From the NCBI GenBank assembly GCA_900754965.1, contig CAAEEO010000020.1:28635-92634 (forward strand): a DNA stretch of 64,000 nt. Reading direction: 5' to 3'. The position numbers and the translations under genes were made by a program. The DNA is from an uncultured Oscillospiraceae bacterium (lineage in GTDB: Bacteria > Bacillota > Clostridia > Oscillospirales > Oscillospiraceae). How positions within the stretch are numbered: the stretch's first letter is position 1; the number at the start of each line of letters is the position of its first letter. Below the pieces are notes generated by a model, which saw nothing but the letters and a program-made list of their open reading frames with translations, had not been told where the DNA came from and did not search any database. This document shows, piece by piece, positions 34,962 to 42,583 of this stretch.

Positions 34962-34990
34962 AGTGTAACCAATTTTACACGGACTAACAA
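34962..34990 (-). promoter_or_regulatory. Sigma-A promoter of murA2
   Basis: On the minus strand TTGTTA (34985-34990), 17-base spacer, TACACT (34962-34967). The spacer and -10 contain GTGTAA-N6-TTACAC, a 6-bp inverted repeat. About 75 bases of leader follow, with a GC-rich hairpin near 34924-34941. It gives murA2-yycJ-rlmH a promoter inside the WalRK operon. Confidence 0.6.
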
Positions 34991-35048
34991 TCATACTAAG
35001 GAGATAATATAGCACCAACCATTGGAAAAATCAATCATTTCCCGTCAC

Positions 35049-35876
35049 TCATGTCACCGGCTGTTCTTCTCCAGTGGACGCATTGACATAAAAGGTATTG
35101 GTATCCGTTTTGATCTCCCAAACCGGCATCAGCCGACCGCCGGAGGGGTCCGGGGCATACTGCAGCACCCCGCGGATGTTCTGTACCTGACTGCACACAT
35201 AACCGCTGCGGTCCAGGATTCCCAGAAACCGGGTCAGCAGCGTCGGCCCGTCCATCACCGTCACAGTGGGGTCTTCCTCCTGCACATCCAGGATTCGGGT
35301 GCCCTCCACCATCAGCAGAAAATCTGCGGCGAAGATAAAGCGAATCTGGCAGTTGAATACCGCCGTGTCATCATACAGTGCAGTCATCACCACCGTGCTG
35401 TATGTGTTGCCGGTCATTTCCGAACCTGCGGCGTCAAACTGGGCTTCCATCCCCATTTTCTTCAAGATGTTCCGGGCAGTTTCCACCGTATCCTGTTCCA
35501 CGGGAACAGCATTGGAGTGAAACAGGATCTCGAAATCTCCGGTACCACGGAAGTTTGCCTGACCTTTTTCCCCATAATAGTACATAATGTTGCCGCCCTG
35601 ATCTTCCACCGACACTTCCCCCAGCACGGCAGAGACCAATTCCTGCTCCCGCTGAAAATCCCGGCAGAGACTGTGCCCGTTCAGGGCACTGTTGTCAGGC
35701 AGCGTCACCCCGTCCATGGCGATCCCGTAATTCTCTAGAATGGCATAGGCCGTTTCTTCCGCCTGTATCCGGGTACGATTGGTCTGCACCCAGTCCACAG
35801 ACAGCAGTCCTGCCAGAAACAGGTTCACCACTACCAGAATACAGATGATAAAATTTTTGATCTTGGATGATTCCAT
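35049..35876 (-). CDS. yycI: YycI-like regulator of WalK
   Basis: A 275-residue bitopic protein: one N-terminal membrane helix (about 7-25) and an extracytoplasmic YycI-type domain of two related alpha/beta halves, ending with the conserved-type PVWEIKTDTNTFYVNA. In B. subtilis YycH and YycI contact WalK through their membrane helices and restrain it. It lies 15 bases after yycH. Sequence similarity in this family is low; position and topology support the call. Confidence 0.85.
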   Translation of the reverse strand: MESSKIKNFIICILVVVNLFLAGLLSVDWVQTNRTRIQAEETAYAILENYGIAMDGVTLPDNSALNGHSLCRDFQREQELVSAVLGEVSVEDQGGNIMYYYGEKGQANFRGTGDFEILFHSNAVPVEQDTVETARNILKKMGMEAQFDAAGSEMTGNTYSTVVMTALYDDTAVFNCQIRFIFAADFLLMVEGTRILDVQEEDPTVTVMDGPTLLTRFLGILDRSGYVCSQVQNIRGVLQYAPDPSGGRLMPVWEIKTDTNTFYVNASTGEEQPVT

Positions 35877-35891
35877 ATCCGCTGTTTCCCG

Positions 35892-37250
35892 TCAATGTTC
35901 TTCCCCGGTCAAGGACCCGATCAGCCAGGAGACTGTGACGCTCTCCCCGCTGTCCTCATAGACCCGCACCAGTTCCCGACCGCCGCAGGCAGCGACCAAC
36001 GCCGCCGCCTGGGTCGTGGGCAGGGCCGTCTGGGTCTCGCCGGTAAAATGATATTGCCGCAGATACACCTGCGCCCGCAGGATCTTCCCGTGCGACACGG
36101 TATATTCCGCTGCGCTGCCCTGCGTCAGGCAGACAGGCATTCCGTCAATAAAATAGTCAAATCGGACAGTATAGGTTTCCCCGTCCTCCTCGTAAATGGC
36201 CTCCGTCAGCCGGATCTGCCCCTCTCCCCGGCCTTCCGTCAGCCGGAGCGTGGTCTGATACAGCCCGTCGATGACCTCCGGCAGGCTCGCCTCGCCGTTC
36301 CGTCCTGCCGTTCCGCCGGAAACACCTCCCCGTTCAAAGGTGATGGCTCCGTCCCCGGAAAGGCGCAAGGTACTGCTGCCATCCAGGTAAACCGCCCCGC
36401 CATCACTTTCAGAATAGCTGGTGGCTGTGATGTAGTTCATGCCAAACAGCAGCATGGTCTCCTCGACCATCTGGGGCACGCCGGGATTGCTCACCATCAC
36501 CGTGCGCACCTCTCCCATATCCGGCACCAGCAGAGCGTTGGGATCCAGACCGCTGTCAATGGGCTGTTCAAAGGCAAACACCGCTTGCCCAGGCTGGTAA
36601 ATCTCCATCCGGCTTTCCACTGCCGTTTTCGTCAGCGCCGTGGTATACCGGTAATAATTTCCGTTGTCCGCAGAACGGTAATACAGCCGGACTCCGCCGG
36701 ACTCCACCGCCAAAAACAACTGACGAGCCTCATGTCTGGCAATGCTCTCCGGAACAGAAATCCCCTGCCATGCCCCAACGCACAGCAAGCTCTGCTCTCG
36801 GACATAATCGAAGTATATTCCCCGGTCGGACAGCGCCTTTTCCCACTGGGTGCGGGTGATTATCTCCGGCACACCGGCAGAGCCTAGCGCCTCGCCCAAA
36901 TAAGCTGCAAACCGTTCATACACTGTTTTTGTTTCCTGGCTGTATGCTGTAGCATAGCGGCCCCCATCTCCCAGACAGACTGCCACTGCCAAAGGCTGAG
37001 CCACTTCCGTGTACTCCTGTTTGCTCATGCCCGTTTCCGGCGCCTCAACGGCCATCACCCGGCCCCTCCAGGCCGCCAGATTCGCTGCCCCGCCAAACAG
37101 TCCTGCCTTGCCGGACAGAAACACGGCAGACACAAACAGTCCCGCGATCAGCACCGTTTTTCCATGCTCGATGAGCGCTCTGCGGTGCCCTTGGCACCAC
37201 GCTTTCATTCGGGACACCCGTTCCCGGAGCCATTCAAATCTCTCAGACAT
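35892..37250 (-). CDS. yycH: YycH-like regulator of WalK
   Basis: A 452-residue protein with a basic cytoplasmic tail, one membrane helix (about 31-50) and a large extracytoplasmic region that fits the YycH architecture. It is a modulator of WalK signalling. Its ATG lies 8 bases inside the end of walK with GGAGGG upstream, so it is coupled to the kinase. Assignment leans on operon order walR-walK-yycH-yycI. Confidence 0.8.
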   Translation of the reverse strand: MSERFEWLRERVSRMKAWCQGHRRALIEHGKTVLIAGLFVSAVFLSGKAGLFGGAANLAAWRGRVMAVEAPETGMSKQEYTEVAQPLAVAVCLGDGGRYATAYSQETKTVYERFAAYLGEALGSAGVPEIITRTQWEKALSDRGIYFDYVREQSLLCVGAWQGISVPESIARHEARQLFLAVESGGVRLYYRSADNGNYYRYTTALTKTAVESRMEIYQPGQAVFAFEQPIDSGLDPNALLVPDMGEVRTVMVSNPGVPQMVEETMLLFGMNYITATSYSESDGGAVYLDGSSTLRLSGDGAITFERGGVSGGTAGRNGEASLPEVIDGLYQTTLRLTEGRGEGQIRLTEAIYEEDGETYTVRFDYFIDGMPVCLTQGSAAEYTVSHGKILRAQVYLRQYHFTGETQTALPTTQAAALVAACGGRELVRVYEDSGESVTVSWLIGSLTGEEH

Positions 37251-38685
37251 CGGCCGGTCCCTCCACAGGCAGGGTCACGGTGATCACCGTGCCTCTGCCG
37301 GCTTTGCTTTCCAGCTGAATATTCCCGTTATGACGGCTCACAATCTCGTTTGCAATGGACAGTCCCAGTCCCGTTCCGCCGGATTCCCGGCTGCGGGCCT
37401 TGTCCACCCGGTAAAACCGGTCAAACACCCGATCCACATCCTGCTTGGGAATGCCGATACCATTGTCCCGCACACTGCACCAGACTTTTCCGTCTTTTGC
37501 ACCGGCAGTGATTTTCACTTTTCCGCCGTCTCTGGTGTATTTGATCGCATTGGAAACCATGTTGATCAGCACCTGCTCGATCCGGCCCCGGTCTCCCCGA
37601 ATCTCCGGCACGGGCGTCAAAAATTCCAGTGTGAACTCATGTTTATGTTTCTGCGCCTCAATACGCATGGCGCTGTATACATCCCGCACAGATTTCTCGA
37701 AACTGAATCGGGTGAATTCAAATTCGATGCTCCCGGCATCGAACCGGGACAACGTCAGCAGATCCTGCACAATTTTGGACATTCGATCCGACTCATTCAA
37801 GATTACGCTCAAAAATCTCCGGCGCATTTCCGGGGGCATATCCGGATCTTCCAGCAGCGTTTCGGAGTAGCTTTTCACGCTGGTAATCGGAGTACGCAGT
37901 TCGTGGGAAACATTGGCCACGAATTCCCGGCGCATCTGTTCGGATTTCTTCAGGTCGTCCAGGGTGGCCTCCAGTGTCCCCGCCATGTCGTTGAAGGTGT
38001 TGGTCAGCACGCCGATCTCATCCTGGGCGCTGTTTTCCAGTTTATGATCAAAGTCGCCGTCCGCCACCCGCTCCGCCGCATGGGTCAGATCCTGGATGGG
38101 CGTCACCAATGTTTTGGCCAGCAGCAGACTCATCAGCACGGAAATCAGCAGACCCACTGCCATGGCCTGAAGAATGATGTGGGAAAGATCTCCGTTCAAA
38201 CTCTGGACGGTGCTTTTATTATCGATGATATAGATAATGTATCTTCCACTGGTGCCCTCCAGAGGAATGGCCACATCCATAAAATCGGCGCTGGCATCAC
38301 TGGCATAGCCGGACTGCCCGGTCATGGCCGTGAGGATATTGGCCGTATTGGTAATCTCCTCTGCCGGGTCATTGCTGCCGGTAATGTATCCCCCGGTCAT
38401 GCCGTCCAGAATGTAATAATTCCGGGTGCCGGCATCAATGCCCAAAGGGCCTTTATAGGCATTGAGGATATCCGCTATGGCAGAAACACCGTTATCGGCG
38501 TCTGCCGCATGATGCAGATCTTCCGCCAGTTCTTCCGAAGAAAAAACCGACTGCATCTGCTGGTAAAATTCGCTCAAGTAGAAGTTCCGGACTCCATGGA
38601 GCAGAAACGCCCCCACCACCGCCATAAACGCCACAATCAGCGTCATGATGATGAGAACCAGTTTTGTGTAAAGACTGCGGCCCAT
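37243..38685 (-). CDS. walK: WalK-type sensor histidine kinase lacking a PAS domain
   Basis: A 480-residue sensor: membrane helix 1 (about 9-29), an extracytoplasmic Cache-like sensor (about 30-170), helix 2 (about 172-192), HAMP (about 190-242), then at once the H box FVANVSHELRTP with H261, N box NMVSNAIKYT, and G boxes DNGIGIP and GGTGLGLSIA. WalK of Bacillus and Staphylococcus has a PAS domain between HAMP and HisKA; there is no room for one here. It controls wall hydrolases through WalR. It lies 15 bases after walR. Confidence 0.9.
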   Translation of the reverse strand: MGRSLYTKLVLIIMTLIVAFMAVVGAFLLHGVRNFYLSEFYQQMQSVFSSEELAEDLHHAADADNGVSAIADILNAYKGPLGIDAGTRNYYILDGMTGGYITGSNDPAEEITNTANILTAMTGQSGYASDASADFMDVAIPLEGTSGRYIIYIIDNKSTVQSLNGDLSHIILQAMAVGLLISVLMSLLLAKTLVTPIQDLTHAAERVADGDFDHKLENSAQDEIGVLTNTFNDMAGTLEATLDDLKKSEQMRREFVANVSHELRTPITSVKSYSETLLEDPDMPPEMRRRFLSVILNESDRMSKIVQDLLTLSRFDAGSIEFEFTRFSFEKSVRDVYSAMRIEAQKHKHEFTLEFLTPVPEIRGDRGRIEQVLINMVSNAIKYTRDGGKVKITAGAKDGKVWCSVRDNGIGIPKQDVDRVFDRFYRVDKARSRESGGTGLGLSIANEIVSRHNGNIQLESKAGRGTVITVTLPVEGPADV

Positions 38686-38700
38686 ACTGCAATAACTTCC

Positions 38701-39396
38701 TTACTCTGCGAAATAGTATCCCGCTCCACGGCGGGTCATGATATACTCCGGCTCTGCCGGTTTTTTCTCCAGTTTCTCCCGGAATCGCCGCATGGCCACA
38801 TCCACTGTGCGCAAATCGCCGAAATAGTCATACTGCCACACCTGGCGCATCAATTCCTCCCGGGAAAAGATCCGGCCGGGGGCAGAGGCCATCAGCTGCA
38901 GGATATTGTACTCCCGCTCTGTCAGCTCGATTTCCTTCCCGTTGCGATACACCGAATGCCGGTCTGTATCGATGGTCAGGTCTTTCACATGCAGCACGCT
39001 GTCGTTTTTCTCCTCTGCCGGGGCAGGCGCTGCCACCCGGCGCATATTGGCTTTCACCCGCGCCAGCAGTTCCCGCATGGAAAAGGGCTTGGTGATATAG
39101 TCATCCGCGCCGATTTCCAGGCCAAACACTTTATCTGTCTCGTCCTCCCGGGCCGTCAGCATGATGATGGGCACATTGTTCCCCTCTTCCCGGAGAGCTT
39201 TGCATACGCCGAATCCATCCATGCCGGGCAGCATGATGTCCAACAGGATAATATCCGGGTCCTCTTTCCGGGCCAGTTCCAACGCCTCGTTGCCATCGTA
39301 TGCTACCAGGGTCTCAAACTCGTTTTTCTCCAAATTATATTGCAAGATCTCCACGATCGCTTTCTCATCGTCTACGATCAGTACCTTTTTACCCAT
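38701..39396 (-). CDS. walR: WalR-type response regulator
   Basis: An OmpR/PhoB-class regulator (231 aa). The receiver has the acidic pair D9-D10, phospho-acceptor D53 (LLDIMLPGMDG), Thr in MLTAR and Lys in YITKPF. The winged helix includes LTEREYNILQLMA and RTVDVAMRRFREKLE. It is paired with walK, yycH, yycI and yycJ, which identifies it as the WalR/YycF orthologue that governs peptidoglycan turnover. It overlaps the nudix gene by 8 bases. Confidence 0.93.
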   Translation of the reverse strand: MGKKVLIVDDEKAIVEILQYNLEKNEFETLVAYDGNEALELARKEDPDIILLDIMLPGMDGFGVCKALREEGNNVPIIMLTAREDETDKVFGLEIGADDYITKPFSMRELLARVKANMRRVAAPAPAEEKNDSVLHVKDLTIDTDRHSVYRNGKEIELTEREYNILQLMASAPGRIFSREELMRQVWQYDYFGDLRTVDVAMRRFREKLEKKPAEPEYIMTRRGAGYYFAE

Positions 39397-39934
39397 TTCG
39401 TTCCTCCAGAATTTTTGCAGCCTTTAATACGGCGATGGTGGTCTTTCCATCATCAATCTGCCCCTCCATACACATCTGCACCAACTGTGCAAGGGGATAG
39501 GTCTCTACATTCAGATATTCTCCCGCATCCGGGTGGGCTTCATGCTGCTGCAGTCCCAGCGCTAGGAAAATATGCAGCACTTCCGTACAATACCCCGGCG
39601 TGGCGCAAACGGCGCCCAGGTCGATCAGTTCTTCACAGACCAGGCCGGTCTCTTCCGACAGTTCCCGCAGCGCTGCTGCCCGGGGTTCCTCCCCCGGTTC
39701 CAATGTTCCCGCCGGGGCCTCCAGCATCATCCGGCCAAAAGGATACCGATACTGCCGGACGCAATAGGCCATGCCCCGGTCATCCACCGGCAGCACCGCC
39801 ACGCCGCCTGCGTGGTGAACCACTTCCCGCTTGGTACGCTCTCCGGTATGCAGTGCCACATCGTCCAGCGTCACCTGCACGATGATGCCGTCATACTTGG
39901 TTTCTCCGTCCAGTTTCGTTTCGAAATACTCCAT
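39389..39934 (-). CDS. NUDIX hydrolase, ADP-ribose pyrophosphatase type
   Basis: A 181-residue NUDIX enzyme with a complete box G-x5-E-x7-R-E-x2-E-E-x-G (from GTLEPGEEP to REL and EETG), preceded by YRYPFGRMMLEAPAG, a feature of ADP-ribose pyrophosphatases (NudF type). It hydrolyses ADP-ribose to AMP and ribose 5-phosphate. CGGAGG sits 6 bases before the ATG. It heads the WalRK operon, an uncommon position. Confidence 0.9.
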   Translation of the reverse strand: MEYFETKLDGETKYDGIIVQVTLDDVALHTGERTKREVVHHAGGVAVLPVDDRGMAYCVRQYRYPFGRMMLEAPAGTLEPGEEPRAAALRELSEETGLVCEELIDLGAVCATPGYCTEVLHIFLALGLQQHEAHPDAGEYLNVETYPLAQLVQMCMEGQIDDGKTTIAVLKAAKILEERNG

Positions 39935-39974
39935 GCCTTGCCTCCGACTCGTTGTTCAGGGATTATTTATAGTA

Positions 39975-39983
39975 AGTATAGCA
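39975..39983 (-). promoter_or_regulatory. Extended -10 promoter of the nudix-walRK operon
   Basis: On the minus strand TGCTATACT, an extended -10 (TGn-TATACT); the -35 position (TGGAAA, 17 bases upstream) is poor. It lies 41 bases upstream of the nudix gene. Confidence 0.5.
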
Positions 39984-40102
39984 TATTTTTTCCGGTTTTT
40001 CCATACATTTTGCATGGATTCCGTCTTTCAACCGCTGTATGATGACTGGGTCCAAGTCAAATCTGTTTTTCCTGGATTATGGGACCCTCAGGAGGTACTG
40101 TT

Positions 40103-40591
40103 ATGTCAACCAAAAGCATCCATCCATACGCCGTTGCGCTCTATTATACCCAGGCCGAATTACAGGAGTTGGGACTGGAGATGCCCGTGACGGCCCAGAC
40201 CGCCCGCCGGCTTGTTTCCAATGCCCTGTGCGGCAGCGGCCGGGAGCCCTGGTCCGGCATGGAAGTGGATTTGTTTTCCTATGAGGACGCCGTGCTGCTC
40301 CTGGCCCGCCCCTCCCAGGAATCCGCCCACTGTTTTCTCTTCCGGGATTTTGAAGAACTGCTGGCCGCAGTCCGCTGTCTGCCCGAAACCGCGCCGTCCA
40401 CCCTGCTGTGGGCGGACGGGAACTTTTTCCTGTTTCTGGGCGTCTGTTCCATGCAGGGCATCGGCGCCCTGTATGAATTCGGGCAACCCGTCTGCTGCAC
40501 ACCGGAGCAGAGCGCTCACCTGGCCGAGCATGGGAAAGTCCTGATTGGCAACCGGGTTGTTTTCACTCTACGCAGATATTTTGATCGTTAG
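40103..40591 (+). CDS. Short MecA-like adaptor protein
   Basis: A 162-residue cytoplasmic protein. The C-terminal part, with LFRDFEELLAAVRCL, STLLWADGNFFLFLGV and ALYEFG, matches the pattern of the MecA C-terminal domain (aromatic-rich strand, F-x-D-F-E-D, then a short strand pair), which delivers substrates to ClpC. The N-terminal part is short; Bacillus MecA has about 218 residues. The ATG at 40103 follows AGGAGG by 7 bases. It is divergent from the nudix operon and precedes smpB. The target is unknown. Confidence 0.6.
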   Translation: MSTKSIHPYAVALYYTQAELQELGLEMPVTAQTARRLVSNALCGSGREPWSGMEVDLFSYEDAVLLLARPSQESAHCFLFRDFEELLAAVRCLPETAPSTLLWADGNFFLFLGVCSMQGIGALYEFGQPVCCTPEQSAHLAEHGKVLIGNRVVFTLRRYFDR

Positions 40592-40614
40592 GTCTTTTAT
40601 TTTTCTGCCAGGTG

Positions 40615-40623
40615 TGCTATACT
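40615..40623 (+). promoter_or_regulatory. Extended -10 promoter of smpB
   Basis: TGTGCTATACT contains TGn-TATACT (-10 at 40618-40623), about 60 bases upstream of the smpB start. The -35 position is T-rich and weak. The nearly identical extended -10 ahead of the nudix gene (TGCTATACT) suggests a common style in this genome. Confidence 0.5.
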
Positions 40624-40681
40624 ATGCGTGGTTCTGGGAATGATTCCCACAAACTGCAACCCCGACAGGAGGCGTACCGTT

Positions 40682-41146
40682 TTGTCCCCGAGAGCAAAAG
40701 GCAAAAAAGAAGTGGCTGCCAACCGGAAAGCGTTTCATGATTACTTCATTCTGGATCGATACGAGGCCGGGATTGAACTGAAAGGCACGGAGGTCAAGTC
40801 CATCCGCAGCGGCAAGCTGAATCTGAAAGATTCCTTTTGCACGGTCAAAAACGGTGAACTGATCCTCCACGGTATGCACATCAGCCCCTATGATCACGGA
40901 AACCGGTTCAACCCTGATCCGGTCCGTCCCCGCCGTCTGCTGATGCACAAGCGGGAGATCCTGAAACTGGGCCAGTCCGTTCAGCAGGACGGCAACGCCC
41001 TGATTCCGCTGTCGCTGTATTTCAAAGACGGAAGGGTCAAAGTGGAAGTGGGCCTGTGCAAAGGCAAAAAGCTCTACGATAAGCGGGAGTCCGAGGCAGA
41101 ACGCCAGGCAAAACGCGACATCGACCGGGCTTTGAAACAGCACTGA
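40682..41146 (+). CDS. smpB: SsrA-binding protein SmpB
   Basis: Binds tmRNA and guides it into the empty A site of stalled ribosomes (154 aa). The OB-type core has NRKAFHDYFILDRYEAGIEL, GTEVKSIRSGKLNLKDSF and HISPYDHGN; the basic tail KGKKLYDKRE and QAKRDIDRALKQ enters the mRNA channel. The start is TTG at 40682, 9 bases after AGGAGG (40667-40672), giving the standard length; the in-frame extension to 40628 is rejected. It lies in one run with a cyclophilin and ssrA. Confidence 0.96.
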   Translation: MSPRAKGKKEVAANRKAFHDYFILDRYEAGIELKGTEVKSIRSGKLNLKDSFCTVKNGELILHGMHISPYDHGNRFNPDPVRPRRLLMHKREILKLGQSVQQDGNALIPLSLYFKDGRVKVEVGLCKGKKLYDKRESEAERQAKRDIDRALKQH

Positions 41147-41174
41147 ACATACCAAAGAAAAGGAGAATCCTGAC

Positions 41175-41693
41175 ATGTCTACCCCCATTGTCACCATTGA
41201 AATGGAAAACGGCGGCGTGATCAAAGCCGAGCTGTATCCCGATATCGCCCCCAACACCGTCAATAACTTCATCTCCCTGATCAAAAAGGGATTTTATGAC
41301 GGCGTGATCTTCCACCGCGTCATCCCCGGATTCATGATCCAGGGCGGCGACCCTCTGGGAAAAGGTACCGGCGGCCCCGGCTACTGCATCAAAGGCGAGT
41401 TTTCCGGCAACGGTTTTGACAACCCCCTGAAACATTCCGCCGGTGTGCTGTCCATGGCACGGACCATGGCTCCCAACTCCGCCGGCAGCCAGTTCTTCAT
41501 CATGCATGAGGACGCCCCCCATCTGGACGGCCAGTACGCTGCTTTCGGCAAGGTACTGGAGGGCATGGATGTGGTGGACGCCATTGCAAACACCCGCCGG
41601 GACTTTAACGATAAGCCCCGCGTGGAGCAGAAAATGAAGAAAGTCACCGTCGATACCTTCGGCGTGGACTATCCCGAACCTGAGAAAGTCTGA
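41175..41693 (+). CDS. Peptidyl-prolyl cis-trans isomerase, cyclophilin type
   Basis: A cytoplasmic cyclophilin (172 aa), with no signal peptide. Catalytic and binding residues are present in FHRVIPGFMIQGGDP (Arg, Phe, Gln), SMARTMAPNSAGSQFFI and HLDGQYAAFGKV; the usual Trp of eukaryotic cyclosporin binding is replaced by Tyr. AAAGGAG lies 9 bases before the ATG. It sits between smpB and ssrA, 28 bases after smpB, so it is probably co-transcribed with smpB. Confidence 0.93.
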   Translation: MSTPIVTIEMENGGVIKAELYPDIAPNTVNNFISLIKKGFYDGVIFHRVIPGFMIQGGDPLGKGTGGPGYCIKGEFSGNGFDNPLKHSAGVLSMARTMAPNSAGSQFFIMHEDAPHLDGQYAAFGKVLEGMDVVDAIANTRRDFNDKPRVEQKMKKVTVDTFGVDYPEPEKV

Positions 41694-41706
41694 TTTCACC
41701 ATGATT

Positions 41707-41782
41707 GCACGATGGAGTTTCCATTCGTGCGCAGCCATCGATCCTAACCCGATTTCCGACAGGGGTTCCTGTCGGAAATCGG
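41707..41782 (+). other. Two hairpins between the cyclophilin gene and tmRNA
   Basis: The first has arms GCACGATGGA (41707-41716) and TCCATTCGTGC (41720-41730), perfect but for one bulge. The second has perfect 15-bp arms (41749-41763, 41768-41782) with a GGTT loop. Neither is followed by a U-tract, and I see no clear promoter before tmRNA. They may be terminators or RNase III-type processing sites of a smpB-cyclophilin-ssrA transcript. Confidence 0.5.
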
Positions 41783-41818
41783 CCAACACCTTTCGGAAAC
41801 TGACCCCGAACTTCACAG

Positions 41819-42167
41819 GGGGGTGTTCCGGTTTCGACGGGGGTGTGGAGGCAGAGATAGCGGGCGGATGCGCCTACCATCCTAAAAATGGGCAACCTTA
41901 TAAATTAAAGAACAACAACAAGACTGTTCTTCTCGCTGCTTAATTAGCGAGCGTCGCCCCCGGGAGGACCACGGCCCGGGCTGCGGCGTCGACGAGTGGT
42001 GAACGTGCGTACGGTAAGCTTTGCCCGTGCCACGCATCATGAAGCTACCAAGTTTTACAGCATGAAGGCCTGCGGTAAGACAAGGGAATGTAAATGACCC
42101 TCTGCGCCCGGAGAGGTCTCTGTCAAAGCACTTTCGGACACGGGTTCAACTCCCGTCACCTCCACCA
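41819..42167 (+). ncRNA. ssrA: Transfer-messenger RNA (tmRNA)
   Basis: A one-piece tmRNA of 349 bases. The 5' end GGGGGTG (41819-41825) pairs with CACCTCC (42157-42163) before an encoded ACCA (42164-42167). The 5' tRNA-like part reads GTTCCGGTTTCGACGG, the T arm CGGGTTCAACTCCCG is near the 3' end, and the pseudoknot-rich body lies between. The tag frame ends KNNNKTVLLAA and stop TAA (about 41908-41943); the exact resume codon is uncertain, as no GCA is in place. With SmpB it rescues stalled ribosomes and marks products for ClpXP-type proteases. Confidence 0.97.
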
Positions 42168-42168
42168 G

Positions 42169-42206
42169 ATCGGAGCAAGCGATACAAAGCTTGCTCCGAT
42201 TTTTTT
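42169..42206 (+). terminator. Rho-independent terminator of ssrA
   Basis: Perfect 12-bp arms ATCGGAGCAAGC (42169-42180) / GCTTGCTCCGAT (42189-42200) and a run of seven T, starting two bases after the tmRNA CCA end. Confidence 0.92.
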
Positions 42207-42353
42207 ATAAAAGGCAAAACGCCCTCCTTCTGCTGTCCCGCCTTTCCAAATCACGACCACTGCGCCAGGGCGCAATTGGGTACCGCCGTTTTCCGGCAGT
42301 TTCCTGAACGGAAAACACAACGGTTTCAACCGTCTTATACAAAGTTAGGAAAA
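42207..42353 (+). other. Gene-free region with nested inverted repeats
   Basis: No reading frame with a ribosome binding site. It holds GTTTTCCG...CGGAAAAC around a TTTCC-TGAAC-GGAAA hairpin, then ACGGTT-TC-AACCGT (42320-42333), followed by a strong terminator. The set could be a small RNA or a remnant leader; no promoter is evident. The whole gap from 42207 to 42583 contains only this, the terminator, and the promoter and leader of the lipoprotein gene. Confidence 0.35.
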
Positions 42354-42388
42354 GCTCCCGAAAGCTTTATGGTTTCGGGAGCCTTTTT
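42354..42388 (+). terminator. Rho-independent terminator of unknown transcript
   Basis: Arms GCTCCCGAAA (42354-42363) / TTTCGGGAGC (42373-42382), then CTTTTT. It follows the repeat-rich region and precedes the lipoprotein promoter. Confidence 0.75.
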
Positions 42389-42420
42389 AACAGCACATCA
42401 ACCGTTTTAAGGTTCTCTTA

Positions 42421-42449
42421 TTGACACACATGTGTCCTTCTAATATAAT
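42421..42449 (+). promoter_or_regulatory. Perfect sigma-A promoter with palindromic spacer
   Basis: TTGACA (42421-42426), 17 bases, TATAAT (42444-42449): a full consensus match. The palindrome ACACATGTGT (42426-42435) overlaps the end of the -35 box and could be an operator. The transcript would start near 42456, with a leader of about 128 bases before the lipoprotein gene. Confidence 0.85.
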
Positions 42450-42583
42450 CAAACCAGAAAGTCTTGCACATTTCCGACAGAAAGGGCGCGATTCCAATGG
42501 CACAAGTACAAACAAAGCGCAAACCGTTCTGAACATTTCAAAAAGAGCGCAGAACCGAACCTATTCACGGAAGGGAGCATACC

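Noticed and set aside
34962..34990. WalR binding site in the murA2 promoter
   Set aside because: TGTTAG and TGTAAA occur at a 10-base step, but the consensus TGTWAH-N5-TGTWAH needs 11, and the first unit ends in G.
37009..39885. A 958-codon plus-strand frame opposite walK and walR
   Set aside because: No start site and no recognisable domain; the minus strand holds complete, well-marked kinase and regulator genes.
42168..42583. Integrated element at the 3' end of ssrA
   Set aside because: ssrA is a common attachment site, but here a terminator follows at once and there is no integrase gene or repeated tmRNA end.
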